Assembly (NCBI RefSeq): GCF_002374835.1
Contig: NZ_NWVD01000002.1
Location: 372,001 to 436,000, forward strand
From: Sphingomonas ginsenosidimutans
GTDB lineage: Bacteria > Pseudomonadota > Alphaproteobacteria > Sphingomonadales > Sphingomonadaceae
Reading direction: 5' to 3'
Length of the DNA: 64,000 nucleotides
The notes under the pieces were generated by a model that saw only the letters and a program-made list of their open reading frames with translations, had not been told where the DNA came from and did no database searches. The position numbers and the translations under genes were made by a program. Positions 17,020-25,276 of this stretch are shown piece by piece; positions within the stretch are counted from its first letter, which is position 1; each line of letters starts with the position of its first letter.

Positions 17020-18147
17020 TCAGACCCGCATCGGCATGATGACCGCCAGCAGGTCGGGGTCCTTGTCGCTTTCCACCCGCGCCGCCGCATTGGGATCGGC
17101 CAGCGCCATCGACACCGACGCCCCCTCGGCGAAGATCGCCAGCGTCGTCGTGAACAGCTTGTGGTCCATGCCCAGCGCCGCGGCCGTGCCGCTCGCGCTG
17201 GCGTCGATCTCCTCGACCGCCGACGATCCGCCCATGTCGCGCGCGCTCATCGTCTGCACCTCGGCATCCGGGGTCAGGTCGATGCGGATCGACCGCAACT
17301 TGCGGTCACCCTCCGCGTCCACCACCGACGCGACACCCGCCGCCGCCGACAGCAGCATGTCGCGCCCGCCCGTCATCCGGATCGCCCCCGCATCCCCGGC
17401 CGGGATGATCCGCTGGTAATCGGGGAACGTCCCGTCGACCGCCTTGGCCACGATCTGCACGCGCCCGATCGTCAGCTGGATGGCGTGTTCGTTGACCGCC
17501 ACCGCCACCTCGCCGCTCGGCTTGGCCAGCAGCTTGCGCATCTGCGCCACCGCCTTGGACGGCACGATCACCTGCGGCATTCCGTCCGCGGCGTCGGGCT
17601 GGGCGCAGCGCGCCCGGATCAGCCGGAACCCGTCCGCCGCCGCCGCGCACAGCTGCCCGTCCACCAGGTGCAGGTACACGCCCATCAGGTAATAGCGCGT
17701 CTCATCGGTCGACTGCGCGACGTGGCACGCATCCAGCAGCCGCCCCAGCGACGCCGCCGGCATCGCGAATGACGTCGCGCACTCCAGCGGCTTGCGCTTG
17801 GGGAAGTCCGTCGCCGGCAGCGTCGCCAGCGTGCGCACCGCGCGCCCGCTCTTGATCGTCACCGCGCCCGCCCGTCCGTCGACCGGCGCGATCGCCAGCC
17901 GCCCCGGCTTAAGCCCGGTGACCGCCGCCACCAGCTTGTCCTTGGCGATCGTCGTCGCGATCGACCCGGCCGCCTCCACCGTGACACTCGCCTCGATGTC
18001 AAGATCGGTCGCGGTGATCGTCAGCGTGCCCGCCTCGGCCACCAACATCAGATTGGCCAGCACCGGGATCGTGGTGCGCCCGGGCACCACGTCCGCCACC
18101 TGCCGCAACGCCGCCAGCAGCGCGTCGCGCTCCACCTCCAGCGTCAT
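17020..18147 (-). CDS. phage-encoded DNA polymerase III beta-clamp homologue
   Basis: 375 aa, the usual DnaN length. Three-domain clamp features are seen: LRQVADVVPGRTTIPVLANL at the N-terminus, LPATDFPK, YYLMGVYLHLVDGQLCAAAADGFRL, DGTFPDYQRIIP, and the C-terminal LLAVIMPMRV. Start ATG 18147 is set by overlap with the upstream stop. A phage clamp could divert host polymerase III to the element. The host copy is not in this window. Confidence 0.93.
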   Translation of the reverse strand: MTLEVERDALLAALRQVADVVPGRTTIPVLANLMLVAEAGTLTITATDLDIEASVTVEAAGSIATTIAKDKLVAAVTGLKPGRLAIAPVDGRAGAVTIKSGRAVRTLATLPATDFPKRKPLECATSFAMPAASLGRLLDACHVAQSTDETRYYLMGVYLHLVDGQLCAAAADGFRLIRARCAQPDAADGMPQVIVPSKAVAQMRKLLAKPSGEVAVAVNEHAIQLTIGRVQIVAKAVDGTFPDYQRIIPAGDAGAIRMTGGRDMLLSAAAGVASVVDAEGDRKLRSIRIDLTPDAEVQTMSARDMGGSSAVEEIDASASGTAAALGMDHKLFTTTLAIFAEGASVSMALADPNAAARVESDKDPDLLAVIMPMRV

Positions 18148-18731
18148 GCCATCAGCCCCGTCTGCGCGCCCGTCGCCAGGATGGTCACCCGCCGCAACGT
18201 CGGCGCGGGTACGGCATGGACGACGATCAGCTTGGCCGATCGCAGCGCCAGCAACCCCGACGCCACCAGGTCGACCGGAATCCGCGCCTTCTGCGCCAGC
18301 TGCTTGTCGGTCGGGCACGGCCGCCCGAACTCCGCCGCACGCGTCAGGATCGGCAGCAGCCGGTCGCCCGCCTCGTAATCGCCCGCGTCCTGCTGACGCG
18401 GCGACAGCTTCGCGTACGCCCGATCAACCTTCGGCGCGGGCACGGGATCCTGCAGCGCCCGCGCCGTGCGCTGCGCGTAATAGCAGAACTCGCCATGGAA
18501 CAGCTGGCTGCGCTGCTGGAACAGGATCACCAGCCCCTGCGCCTGCAACTCGCGCAGCCGCGCGGGGCCGGGCGCGCCCGCGGGCAGGTACGGCCGCGTC
18601 GCATAGTGGAACCGGTCGCGATGCGACGCCACCGCCAGCCAGCGGTTGACGTCGTCGACGACCGCGGTGACGCGGATGCGCTCGGCATCCTCGTCGCACG
18701 CCGGGCGCAACGCCAGGTCGATCGCGCTCAT
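18144..18731 (-). CDS. hypothetical phage protein with C-terminal winged-helix-like region
   Basis: About 195 aa, between the clamp and a small DNA-binding-like protein, with 4-nt overlaps on both sides. The C-terminal half (TDKQLAQKARIPVDLVASGLL) looks like a winged helix; the N-terminus is not recognised. Operon place suggests replication or regulation. Confidence 0.65.
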   Translation of the reverse strand: MSAIDLALRPACDEDAERIRVTAVVDDVNRWLAVASHRDRFHYATRPYLPAGAPGPARLRELQAQGLVILFQQRSQLFHGEFCYYAQRTARALQDPVPAPKVDRAYAKLSPRQQDAGDYEAGDRLLPILTRAAEFGRPCPTDKQLAQKARIPVDLVASGLLALRSAKLIVVHAVPAPTLRRVTILATGAQTGLMA

Positions 18732-19048
18732 GCCGCCACCGCCCCGGCATCCGCCCAGCCCGACGTTTCCGCCTCCAGCCATCCGCCCGCCGCCGGCATC
18801 GCGAACATCCGCGCGCGCAGCCCGAAAAGACGCCACATCCTCTCTCCCGTCACGCGCGACGGGACGACCTCGCCACTGACGATCCGCTGCAAAAAACCGC
18901 CCTTCATCCGCGCCGGGCCGGTGGGCCACAGGACGCGCGCCGCACGCTCCAGATCGCCCCCATGGGTGAACGCCACCCACCGCGCCAGCTGCCGCGCGCC
19001 TTCGTTCGGCACGCGCGCCGGCAAATGCAGTTTCAGCACCCCATGCAT
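18728..19048 (-). CDS. hypothetical phage protein
   Basis: 106 aa starting at ATG 19048, one base overlapping the CII-like stop. The segments RQLARWVAFTHGGDLERAARVLWP and GFLQRIVSGEVVPSRVTGERMWRLF suggest a compact helical, possibly HTH, protein. No family recognised. Coupled to both neighbours. Confidence 0.6.
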   Translation of the reverse strand: MHGVLKLHLPARVPNEGARQLARWVAFTHGGDLERAARVLWPTGPARMKGGFLQRIVSGEVVPSRVTGERMWRLFGLRARMFAMPAAGGWLEAETSGWADAGAVAA

Positions 19049-19515
19049 CACCGTTCTCCCTCGATCGTCGCCAGCTCGGCATCCATCAGCGCCAGCAATT
19101 CCATCAGCTCGGCGATCTCGCCGCGCACCCGCCGCGCCTCGCGCCCGTCGATGCGGCCATCGGCCAGCGCCTCGCACAGCGCGGCGGACACATCGGCGCC
19201 CTCCTTGGCCTTGCGCGCCAGCAGCGACCACAGGTCCGCACCCGTCGCACGCGCCTCCGGCACCCGCACGAACACGCCGCCGTTGGCGCGGCACAGCGCG
19301 CGCGTCACGTGCGGCCAGCCCGATCGTTCGCTCGCCAGCGGCTCCAGCGCCGCGACGACGTCGATCGCCATGAAGCTGTCCGGCTTCGACACCGATTGAT
19401 TGTCACCCAGCACGGATTTCCCGACGCGACAGAACCCCGCCGCAGCCTCCAGCCCGCCGACGCCCTTGATCGTCTCCGCGGTCGCCCGCTTCAGGTCGAG
19501 AAGCTCGGGCGTCAT
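19048..19515 (-). CDS. CII-like phage regulatory protein
   Basis: About 155 aa from ATG 19515. The N-terminus LKRATAETIKGVGGLEAAAGFCRVGKSVLGDNQS and DSFMAIDVVAALE match the style of the phage regulatory CII family of alphaproteobacterial prophages. The C-terminus is a long helix (RVRGEIAELMELLALMDAEL). It is the first gene of the replication operon on the leftward side and probably controls lysogeny genes. Confidence 0.7.
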   Translation of the reverse strand: MTPELLDLKRATAETIKGVGGLEAAAGFCRVGKSVLGDNQSVSKPDSFMAIDVVAALEPLASERSGWPHVTRALCRANGGVFVRVPEARATGADLWSLLARKAKEGADVSAALCEALADGRIDGREARRVRGEIAELMELLALMDAELATIEGER

Positions 19516-19608
19516 GCCGCCACCCCGCCGGAAATTGCGCTGGCCTTTCCGGATGACGACGCATCTGCGCAACGTGCATCAGTGGCGTTATGGATACGAT
19601 CTCGCTCC

Positions 19609-19635
19609 ATCATGCCGCCTGCTCCTGCTCGTTGG
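19609..19635. repeat. 27-bp direct repeat, left copy
   Basis: Matches 19995-20021 at 24 of 27 positions. The right copy is the last codons of the Cro-like gene; the left copy encodes almost the same C-terminal residues (EQEQAA versus EQEHAA) without the rest of the gene. The two copies flank the only rightward gene in this stretch. Confidence 0.7.
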
Positions 19636-19693
19636 CTGTTACGCCGGCCGCCGCTACGATCGCCGCCTCATTGCCCACCAACAGGAGATCACC

Positions 19694-19990
19694 ATGCCAG
19701 CGAAGCTCGTTGCCTTCCTGTGGCCGACCCCGGAAAACTATGCGCGCTACGTCGCCGTCAGCGACGATCGCATGCACCCGACGCACGCCGCCTTCGTCGC
19801 CGCCAACGCACCCAAGATCGAAGCATTGGCCGCGCGCGGCATCATCGTGCAGCGCGTCGAGTTCGACCCCGACGAGATGGCCGCTTGGTGCCGCCGGGAA
19901 TTCGGCGCCGTCAATGCCGAGGCACGCGGCGCTTACGCGGCCACCATCCTCATGCAGCGCCATGAAAGCGGCGGACAGCCGAAACACTGA
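19694..19990 (+). CDS. small accessory protein, rightward gene inside leftward operon region
   Basis: 98 aa, ATG preceded by AGGAG. Sequence includes LVAFLWPTPENYARYVAVSDD and VQRVEFDPDEMAAWCRREF. No recognised family. It is opposite in strand to the flanking CII-like and Cro-like genes and lies between two copies of a 27-bp repeat, so it may be a late arrival (moron-like). Expression is likely from its own promoter. Confidence 0.65.
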   Translation: MPAKLVAFLWPTPENYARYVAVSDDRMHPTHAAFVAANAPKIEALAARGIIVQRVEFDPDEMAAWCRREFGAVNAEARGAYAATILMQRHESGGQPKH

Positions 19991-19994
19991 CACG

Positions 19995-20021
19995 ATCATG
20001 CGGCGTGCTCCTGCTCGATGG
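19995..20021. repeat. 27-bp direct repeat, right copy
   Basis: See 19609-19635. This copy covers the 3' end of the Cro-like gene. Confidence 0.7.
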
Positions 20022-20217
20022 GGTCGCGACCCATCGGGAACACCACATCTTCGGCCGATACGGCCAAGCCGAGTTGTGCCGCTCGCGCGAGCACGCGGCG
20101 CTGATGCCCCGCTGGGACTTGCCCAGCCGCCTTCCAACTCTGAACCGTTGAAGGCGGCTGCTTGAGATGCTCGGCCATCGGCCTCACCCCACCGAACTTG
20201 TCGAAAAGCGTCTCCAT
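19996..20217 (-). CDS. Cro-like HTH regulator
   Basis: 73 aa from ATG 20217. The fold FDKFGGVRPMAEHLKQPPSTVQSWKAAGQVP is a YdaS/Cro-type helix-turn-helix. It is divergent from the repressor gene and separated from it by a block of operator-like sites, the classic cI-cro layout. Expected to repress the lysogenic promoter and allow lytic growth. Confidence 0.8.
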   Translation of the reverse strand: METLFDKFGGVRPMAEHLKQPPSTVQSWKAAGQVPAGHQRRVLARAAQLGLAVSAEDVVFPMGRDPIEQEHAA

Positions 20218-20227
20218 GGCGAGGGCT

Positions 20228-20294
20228 TGTGCGACAACGTCGTACAGAAAGCAACGATTAAATCGCACATACTTTGTGCGAGATTTTCGTCACA
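20228..20294. promoter_or_regulatory. three repressor operator sites between cro-like and repressor genes
   Basis: Site 1 is TGTGCGA-N5-TCGTACA (20228-20246), site 2 GCAACGA-N5-TCGCACA (20251-20269), and site 3 TGTGCGA-N5-TCGTCACA (20275-20294). Together with sites at 21000-21040 they define the 7-5-7 consensus TGTRCGA-N5-TCGYACA. Three sites between divergent repressor and Cro genes mirror lambda OR. Assignment to this repressor is inferred from position. Confidence 0.75.
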
Positions 20295-20301
20295 GGGCCA
20301 T

Positions 20302-20997
20302 ATGCCTGAACTCGGCCCTGTAACCGCCCGGCTCAAAGCCCTCCGCGAACGCACCGGCATGACGGTTCGCGGGCTTGCTGAAGCTCTTCATATGCCTGCA
20401 TCGTCGTACGCGGCTTACGAAGACCCGAAGAAGTTCAAGAAGCCCCTATTGCCGGTGCCTCTCACGATGAAGCTCGCTGACATTCTTGTCGAAAAGGGCG
20501 CGCCTAGGGAGCTGATACTGGGGCTGGCGGGGATTTCGCCGTCCGGCGACCTTATGGTCGAGCCAGCGGACCTTGCCGAGCAACTTGACGCAGTCCTCCT
20601 TGATGAGGTCGAGGTCGGGTACTCAATGGGCGGTGGCAGCGATATCGCGGATTTTCCCGTTATCCAGCAGGTTCCTTTCAGTCGGGCGTGGCTTAGCTCT
20701 CTCACCTCATCCCCTGCCTCTTCACTATTCGTGGCCCGAGGTGACGGCGACTCTATGATGCCAACGCTCCTGGATCAGGATATCGTCATCATCGACCGGT
20801 CGCAGAACATGATGCGGCAACAGGACCGCATTTGGGCTGTCGTATACGGCGGTTTCGGGATGATTAAGCGCTTGCGCGCCCTCCCTGATGGGTCAGTTCA
20901 GATCAACAGCGACAATCCGGCGGTTAGCCCGATCATCGCGGTTGACGGTGAAGCATTTATCGTCGGGCGAGTGGTGGCGATCGTCCGACGAATTTAG
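20302..20997 (+). CDS. CI/LexA-like prophage repressor with S24 peptidase domain
   Basis: 231 aa. N-terminal HTH (LKALRERTGMTVRGLAEALHMPASSYAAYED), C-terminal S24 autoprotease domain with catalytic serine in GDSMMPTLLDQD and lysine in GFGMIKRLR. It should hold the prophage silent and self-cleave on RecA activation after DNA damage. Start ATG 20302 with AGGG upstream. Operators lie on both sides of the gene. Confidence 0.92.
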   Translation: MPELGPVTARLKALRERTGMTVRGLAEALHMPASSYAAYEDPKKFKKPLLPVPLTMKLADILVEKGAPRELILGLAGISPSGDLMVEPADLAEQLDAVLLDEVEVGYSMGGGSDIADFPVIQQVPFSRAWLSSLTSSPASSLFVARGDGDSMMPTLLDQDIVIIDRSQNMMRQQDRIWAVVYGGFGMIKRLRALPDGSVQINSDNPAVSPIIAVDGEAFIVGRVVAIVRRI

Positions 20998-20999
20998 GC

Positions 21000-21040
21000 T
21001 GTACGATTTTTTCGTTGACCTTGTACGACTAGATCGCACA
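21000..21040. promoter_or_regulatory. two repressor operator sites downstream of repressor
   Basis: TGTACGA-N5-TCGTTGA (21000-21018) and TGTACGA-N5-TCGCACA (21022-21040), the latter a near-perfect match to the 7-5-7 consensus of the sites at 20228-20294. They precede the rightward operon starting at 21066, which would place accessory, methyltransferase and integrase genes under repressor control. Confidence 0.75.
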
Positions 21041-21065
21041 TATACGGCTTCGAAAGGAGCCGCAT

Positions 21066-21395
21066 ATGCCGCGCCATCAGACCCGACAGGTTATCGAAAC
21101 TCTTTACCCCGTCGAACTCGACGGCCCCGCCCAATACGAGCCGCCCGCCTGGGCACGCGGTAAAGCGGCCGACGCCGCGCCCCGCCAGCCCCGCCGCCTG
21201 CGCCGCGCCGACGAACCGGGCCGCACGCTGCCGATCTGCTTCCAGCCGCTCGACCGCGAGCCGATCCGCCCGATGGCCGATCCCGACGAACATCACCTGC
21301 GGCGCGCCATGGCCTGGGGCGCCGCCCTCTCGCTGCCCTGGTACATCGCCGTCGGCATCGCCGCCGCCATCCTCCGCGCGAAGGGGCTGCTGTGA
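21066..21395 (+). CDS. hypothetical protein with one C-terminal membrane segment
   Basis: 109 aa, ribosome site AAAGGAG before the ATG. The first 80 residues are polar and Arg/Pro-rich; residues about 83-102 (GAALSLPWYIAVGIAAAIL) form a single membrane segment. First gene of the rightward operon controlled by the downstream operators. Function unknown; superinfection-related membrane proteins are one possibility. Confidence 0.65.
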   Translation: MPRHQTRQVIETLYPVELDGPAQYEPPAWARGKAADAAPRQPRRLRRADEPGRTLPICFQPLDREPIRPMADPDEHHLRRAMAWGAALSLPWYIAVGIAAAILRAKGLL

Positions 21396-21871
21396 TGAGC
21401 GGGCTGCCATATGCGGATCCTGCGACCATGCAATCGTGGGCACGCGCTGTCATGGACAGCCGCTCACCGGACTTTGTGATCGGCCCTCCGCCGGCGCCTT
21501 ATCTTCGGCGCTGGTGGATCGTTCCGCGCAACGAACAGTGTAACGTCTATCTCCACGAAATCCTGCGCAGTGATGACGATCGCGCGCTGCACGATCACCC
21601 GTGGCCGAACACCAGTTTCCTGCTCGCGGGAAGGTACGTCGAACACACCTATTATGGCGCCTTCACCCGTGAGGCGGGTTGGGTCGGCAGTCGCCCGGCC
21701 GATACTGCGCACCGACTGGAAATCCTTCCCGGCGAACGCGCGGTGTCGCTGTTCATCACCGGCCCAAAGGTGCGCGAATGGGGCTTCCATTGCCCCAAAG
21801 GCTGGGTGCACTGGCGCGACTTCACCGGCGGTGAACATGGCAAACTCGTTGGCCGTGGGTGCGGCGAATGA
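21395..21871 (+). CDS. cupin-like phage protein
   Basis: About 158 aa, start overlapping the previous stop. The segment CNVYLHEILRSDDDRALHDHPW with HxHPW spacing and WGFHCPKGWVHWRDF looks like a single-domain cupin with possible metal-binding histidines. Similar proteins appear in phages without known role. Overlaps the methyltransferase by 4 nt. Confidence 0.6.
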   Translation: MSGLPYADPATMQSWARAVMDSRSPDFVIGPPPAPYLRRWWIVPRNEQCNVYLHEILRSDDDRALHDHPWPNTSFLLAGRYVEHTYYGAFTREAGWVGSRPADTAHRLEILPGERAVSLFITGPKVREWGFHCPKGWVHWRDFTGGEHGKLVGRGCGE

Positions 21872-23727
21872 TGCGCCCCCTCATCATCGACAATTTCGCC
21901 GGGGGTGGCGGCGCCTCCACCGGCATCGAACGCGCGCTGGGCTGCGCGGTGGACGTCGCGATCAATCACGATCCCGAAGCGATCGCGATGCACACCGCCA
22001 ATCACCCCGACACGCGCCACCTGATCCAGTCGATCATGGCCGTCGATCCGCTCGACGCCACGGGCGGCGTGCCGGTCGCGCTCGCCTGGTTCTCGCCCGA
22101 CTGCAAGCACCACAGCAAGGCGAAGGGCGGCAAGCCGCGCGAGAAGAACATCCGCGATCTGGCCTGGGTCGTGCCGCACTGGGCGGAGCGGTGCCTGAAG
22201 GGCACGCCGAACGGCCGCGGCGCGATCCAGCTCATCATCCTGGAGAACGTCGAGGAATTCCGCCAATGGGGGCCGCTCGACGCGGACGGCAAGCCGATAA
22301 AGGAACGCCGCGGCGAGGAATTCGACCTGTGGGTGCGCAAGCTGCGCCGGCTGGGCTACAAGGTCGAATGGCGCGAACTGCGCGCCTGCGACTATGGCGC
22401 CCCCACCAGCCGCAAGCGCCTGTTCCTGATCGCCCGTCGCGACGGCCACCCGATCGTCTGGCCCGAACCGACCCACGGCAAGCCCGGCTCGCCCGACGTC
22501 GTCGTCGGCCGGCGCCTGCCATGGCGCACCGCCGCCGAATGCATCGACTGGTCGATCCCCTGCCCGTCGATCTTCGACCGCAAGCGCCCGCTGAAGGACG
22601 CCACCCACCGCCGCATCGCCCACGGCGTGATGCGCTACGTCGTCAACGCCGCACGCCCGTTCATCGTCGGCACCGACTTCACCAACACCCGCGCCGCACG
22701 CGTCTTCGATCCACAGGATCCGTTGCGCACCGCGACCGCCCAGTCGGCCTATGCGACCGTCGACGCCGCGATCGTCCCGATCACCCACACCGGCGATCCC
22801 GATCGCGCGCACGATCCCGCGCAGCCGCTGCGCACCATCACCACCGCCAACGGCGGGGAATTCGCGCGCGCCACGGTGACGCTGGCCCCCCACGTGACGA
22901 AATTCCGCTCCGGCTCGGTCGGCAGCGACGCGGGCGATCCCATGCCCACCGTCACCGCCAACGGCGACAGCGCCCGCCCGGCCGGCGCCACGCCGCTGGG
23001 CGTCGTCACCGCGCATCTGGAAAAGTTCGCGGAGAACGCGCGCGGTCGCCCGGCCGACGCGCCGCTGGATACCGTCATGGCCGGCGCGCCGCGCCACGCC
23101 GCCGTCACCGCGTTCCTGTCGCACTTCTACACCAGCAACACCAACGGCGGTCGCGGCGATCCGCTCCAGCCGGCGAAGGCGATCACCGCCGAAGGCCAGC
23201 ATCACGCCGTCGTCTGCGCCCACATGGAACAGGCCAGCACCGGCGGCATGATCGGCCGCGCCGTCGACCAGCCGCTGACGACGATCACCACGTCGGGGTC
23301 GCAACAGCGCCTGGTGCAGACGACGATGATCGAGGCGGACGCGCTGCCCGCCCCGCTGATGGCCCGCGCGGTGCAGGTCGCCGCCTTCCTGGTCAAATAC
23401 TACGGCACCGGCTTGGGCGCCCCGGTGGATCAGCCGGTCGGCACCGTCACGACGCTACCGCGCTACGCCGTCGTCACGGTGACGATCGACGCGGTGACCT
23501 ATGTCATCGTCGACATCGGCATGCGGATGCTGACGCGCCGCGAACTCGCCAACGCGCAGGGCTTCCCGCCCGGCTACATCCTCGACCCGATCGGCCCGGC
23601 CGGCAAGCCGCTCAGCATCAGCAGCTCGATCCGCATGATCGGCAACAGCGTCTGCCCCGACATGGCCGAAGCCCTCGCCCGCGCCAACGTCCGCCTGGGC
23701 GACGCCGAAGCACAGGAGGCGGCATGA
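21868..23727 (+). CDS. C5-cytosine DNA methyltransferase with internal repeat array
   Basis: About 619 aa. Motif I is DNFAGGGGASTGIERALG; motif IV is SPDCKHHSKAKG with the catalytic Cys preceded by Asp instead of Pro; motif VI is ILENVEEF; motif X IRMIGNSVCPDMAEAL is near the end. Between about 280 and 520 a motif of the form P-x-x-T-I/V-T-T/A recurs about seven times. No matching nuclease is nearby, so it is probably for anti-restriction. Start overlaps the cupin-like gene (ATGA). Confidence 0.9.
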   Translation: MMRPLIIDNFAGGGGASTGIERALGCAVDVAINHDPEAIAMHTANHPDTRHLIQSIMAVDPLDATGGVPVALAWFSPDCKHHSKAKGGKPREKNIRDLAWVVPHWAERCLKGTPNGRGAIQLIILENVEEFRQWGPLDADGKPIKERRGEEFDLWVRKLRRLGYKVEWRELRACDYGAPTSRKRLFLIARRDGHPIVWPEPTHGKPGSPDVVVGRRLPWRTAAECIDWSIPCPSIFDRKRPLKDATHRRIAHGVMRYVVNAARPFIVGTDFTNTRAARVFDPQDPLRTATAQSAYATVDAAIVPITHTGDPDRAHDPAQPLRTITTANGGEFARATVTLAPHVTKFRSGSVGSDAGDPMPTVTANGDSARPAGATPLGVVTAHLEKFAENARGRPADAPLDTVMAGAPRHAAVTAFLSHFYTSNTNGGRGDPLQPAKAITAEGQHHAVVCAHMEQASTGGMIGRAVDQPLTTITTSGSQQRLVQTTMIEADALPAPLMARAVQVAAFLVKYYGTGLGAPVDQPVGTVTTLPRYAVVTVTIDAVTYVIVDIGMRMLTRRELANAQGFPPGYILDPIGPAGKPLSISSSIRMIGNSVCPDMAEALARANVRLGDAEAQEAA

Positions 23728-24761
23728 CCACCCATCCCACCCCAAACGACAGCGTAGAAGCGATGCAATACGAGCGCGCCTATTTCGAGCGGGGGTTCAT
23801 CGCAGCATACGCATGGGCCGCCACGAAGCTTCCTTCCTCCGCCCTTAGCGACGCGGTCATTGATCACGCATGGGATCACCGCGACGAAGGCATTGATGAG
23901 GAAGACAAGCTGCCGATCGAACCGGGCCGGGGAGGTTGGCGGTGCTTCCATTGCAACGAGCATTTCACGAGCGTGCACCGCGCACGGCTGCACTTCGGAC
24001 GCGATGAAACGAGCGAGCCGGCCTGCATCATCAAAACCGGCGCAGAAGGGTCGCTGCTGAAGGCGCTGCGCGAGGCGGAGGAAGCCGCCGACGACGCCAT
24101 CCAGGCGATGCACGCCGAAAGTACCGACGCAGCGAAGGCGTACCATGCCCAGCGGTGTCGCCATACGCAGGCACTGACCGCCGCGGAGGAACTCGGGTAC
24201 GAACGCGGCCTTGCCGATGGTCGCGCGCTATCGGCACCCCCTGTATCGAAGACGCAGGGGGTGGAGCGGGAAGCCATTGAGGCGGAATGCGCCGCTTTGC
24301 TCGCCGCGTATCTCCGCAAAGAGATCGGGCGCCTCATGCAACAAGCGGAGCATTGGGCCACGAATGGCAAGCCACTCGCCGTTCATCACCGGCTGATGAA
24401 GGCGGACGATTATTTCCAGATCCTCGTGCTCATGGAGCGCGACCCGGCGAAAGGCTGGAAGCTGCCGTTCGACGAAATCCGGGAAAGCCTGAAGCGTCCG
24501 GCGATCTATGAGCCGGGAGCGTATCCGCCGAACGCCGACCTGTACCGCTACCGCGATCCTGCGTTCGTCGTCGCCGCCCTCCACCCCACCGATCAAGAGG
24601 CTATCAGGAGAGACGCGCTCGAAGAGGCGGCGAGGGTGGCGGACGCGTGGGCCGAGCCTTTCGACAGCGATGCGACGAAGCCGATTGAATTAGCCGCGCG
24701 CAAGATCGCAACCGCCATCCGTGCGCTTATGGCCGGCCACAAAGATCCGGCAGCATTATGA
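23724..24761 (+). CDS. phage accessory protein with C2H2-like zinc motif
   Basis: 345 aa, with AGGAGG before the ATG and 4-nt overlaps with both neighbours. Residues about 73-91 (CFHCNEHFTSVHRARLHF) resemble a C2H2 zinc finger. A helical middle (LLKALREAEEAADDAIQAM) and an Arg/Glu-rich end follow. No family is recognised; similar mosaic proteins occur in early phage operons. Confidence 0.65.
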   Translation: MTTHPTPNDSVEAMQYERAYFERGFIAAYAWAATKLPSSALSDAVIDHAWDHRDEGIDEEDKLPIEPGRGGWRCFHCNEHFTSVHRARLHFGRDETSEPACIIKTGAEGSLLKALREAEEAADDAIQAMHAESTDAAKAYHAQRCRHTQALTAAEELGYERGLADGRALSAPPVSKTQGVEREAIEAECAALLAAYLRKEIGRLMQQAEHWATNGKPLAVHHRLMKADDYFQILVLMERDPAKGWKLPFDEIRESLKRPAIYEPGAYPPNADLYRYRDPAFVVAALHPTDQEAIRRDALEEAARVADAWAEPFDSDATKPIELAARKIATAIRALMAGHKDPAAL

Positions 24762-25276
24762 TCGACCCGCCGTTCGTCAACGACTGGGCCTATTGCGCCT
24801 GGGGCGCGCTGGAGGTGCTGCGCGAGCGCCGCGCCGCCATGCGCGCCCGCGTCGCCGCCGGCACACTGACGCAGGCGGAGGCCGACGACAGCATCGCCGT
24901 CGCCCGCGCGATCGTCCTGCAATGGCGCTGGGCGCTCGACCCCGCCATGCCGCCCTTCCCCGCGGCGGCCGACGATCCCGCGCCGTTCGGCGCGCGCGAC
25001 GTCGACATGGCCGTCCAGCAGCGCGGCCTCGCGCAATGGCGCCGCCAGCGCGCCGATGCCGCCCCCGCCGATCGCGACGCGCGCGAAGCCGCGTTGCTGG
25101 CGGAGGCGCTGGCCTGGCATCAGGACATGGGCGGCACCGACCTGCCGCGCATCGTCCACTTCGCGCTCATCGCCCGCCGCTCGCCGGCGCAACGCTTCAT
25201 CCCCGATCCGGCCGAAGACGCCGGCATCTACCGCGCGTTGGGCCTGACGCTGGACGTCGAAAGGCGCGCGGCGTGA
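24758..25276 (+). CDS. hypothetical phage protein
   Basis: 172 aa, coupled to neighbours by 4-nt overlaps. Alpha-helical, Arg/Ala-rich, with VNDWAYCAWGALEVLRERR near the start and DLPRIVHFALIARRSPAQRF near the end. No known family. Part of the rightward early operon. Confidence 0.6.
   Translation: MIDPPFVNDWAYCAWGALEVLRERRAAMRARVAAGTLTQAEADDSIAVARAIVLQWRWALDPAMPPFPAAADDPAPFGARDVDMAVQQRGLAQWRRQRADAAPADRDAREAALLAEALAWHQDMGGTDLPRIVHFALIARRSPAQRFIPDPAEDAGIYRALGLTLDVERRAA

Noticed and set aside
19610..20254. Minus-strand 214-codon frame over the repressor/Cro region
   Set aside because: It overlaps the Cro-like gene in another frame and is antisense to the 98-aa gene, without a recognisable domain.
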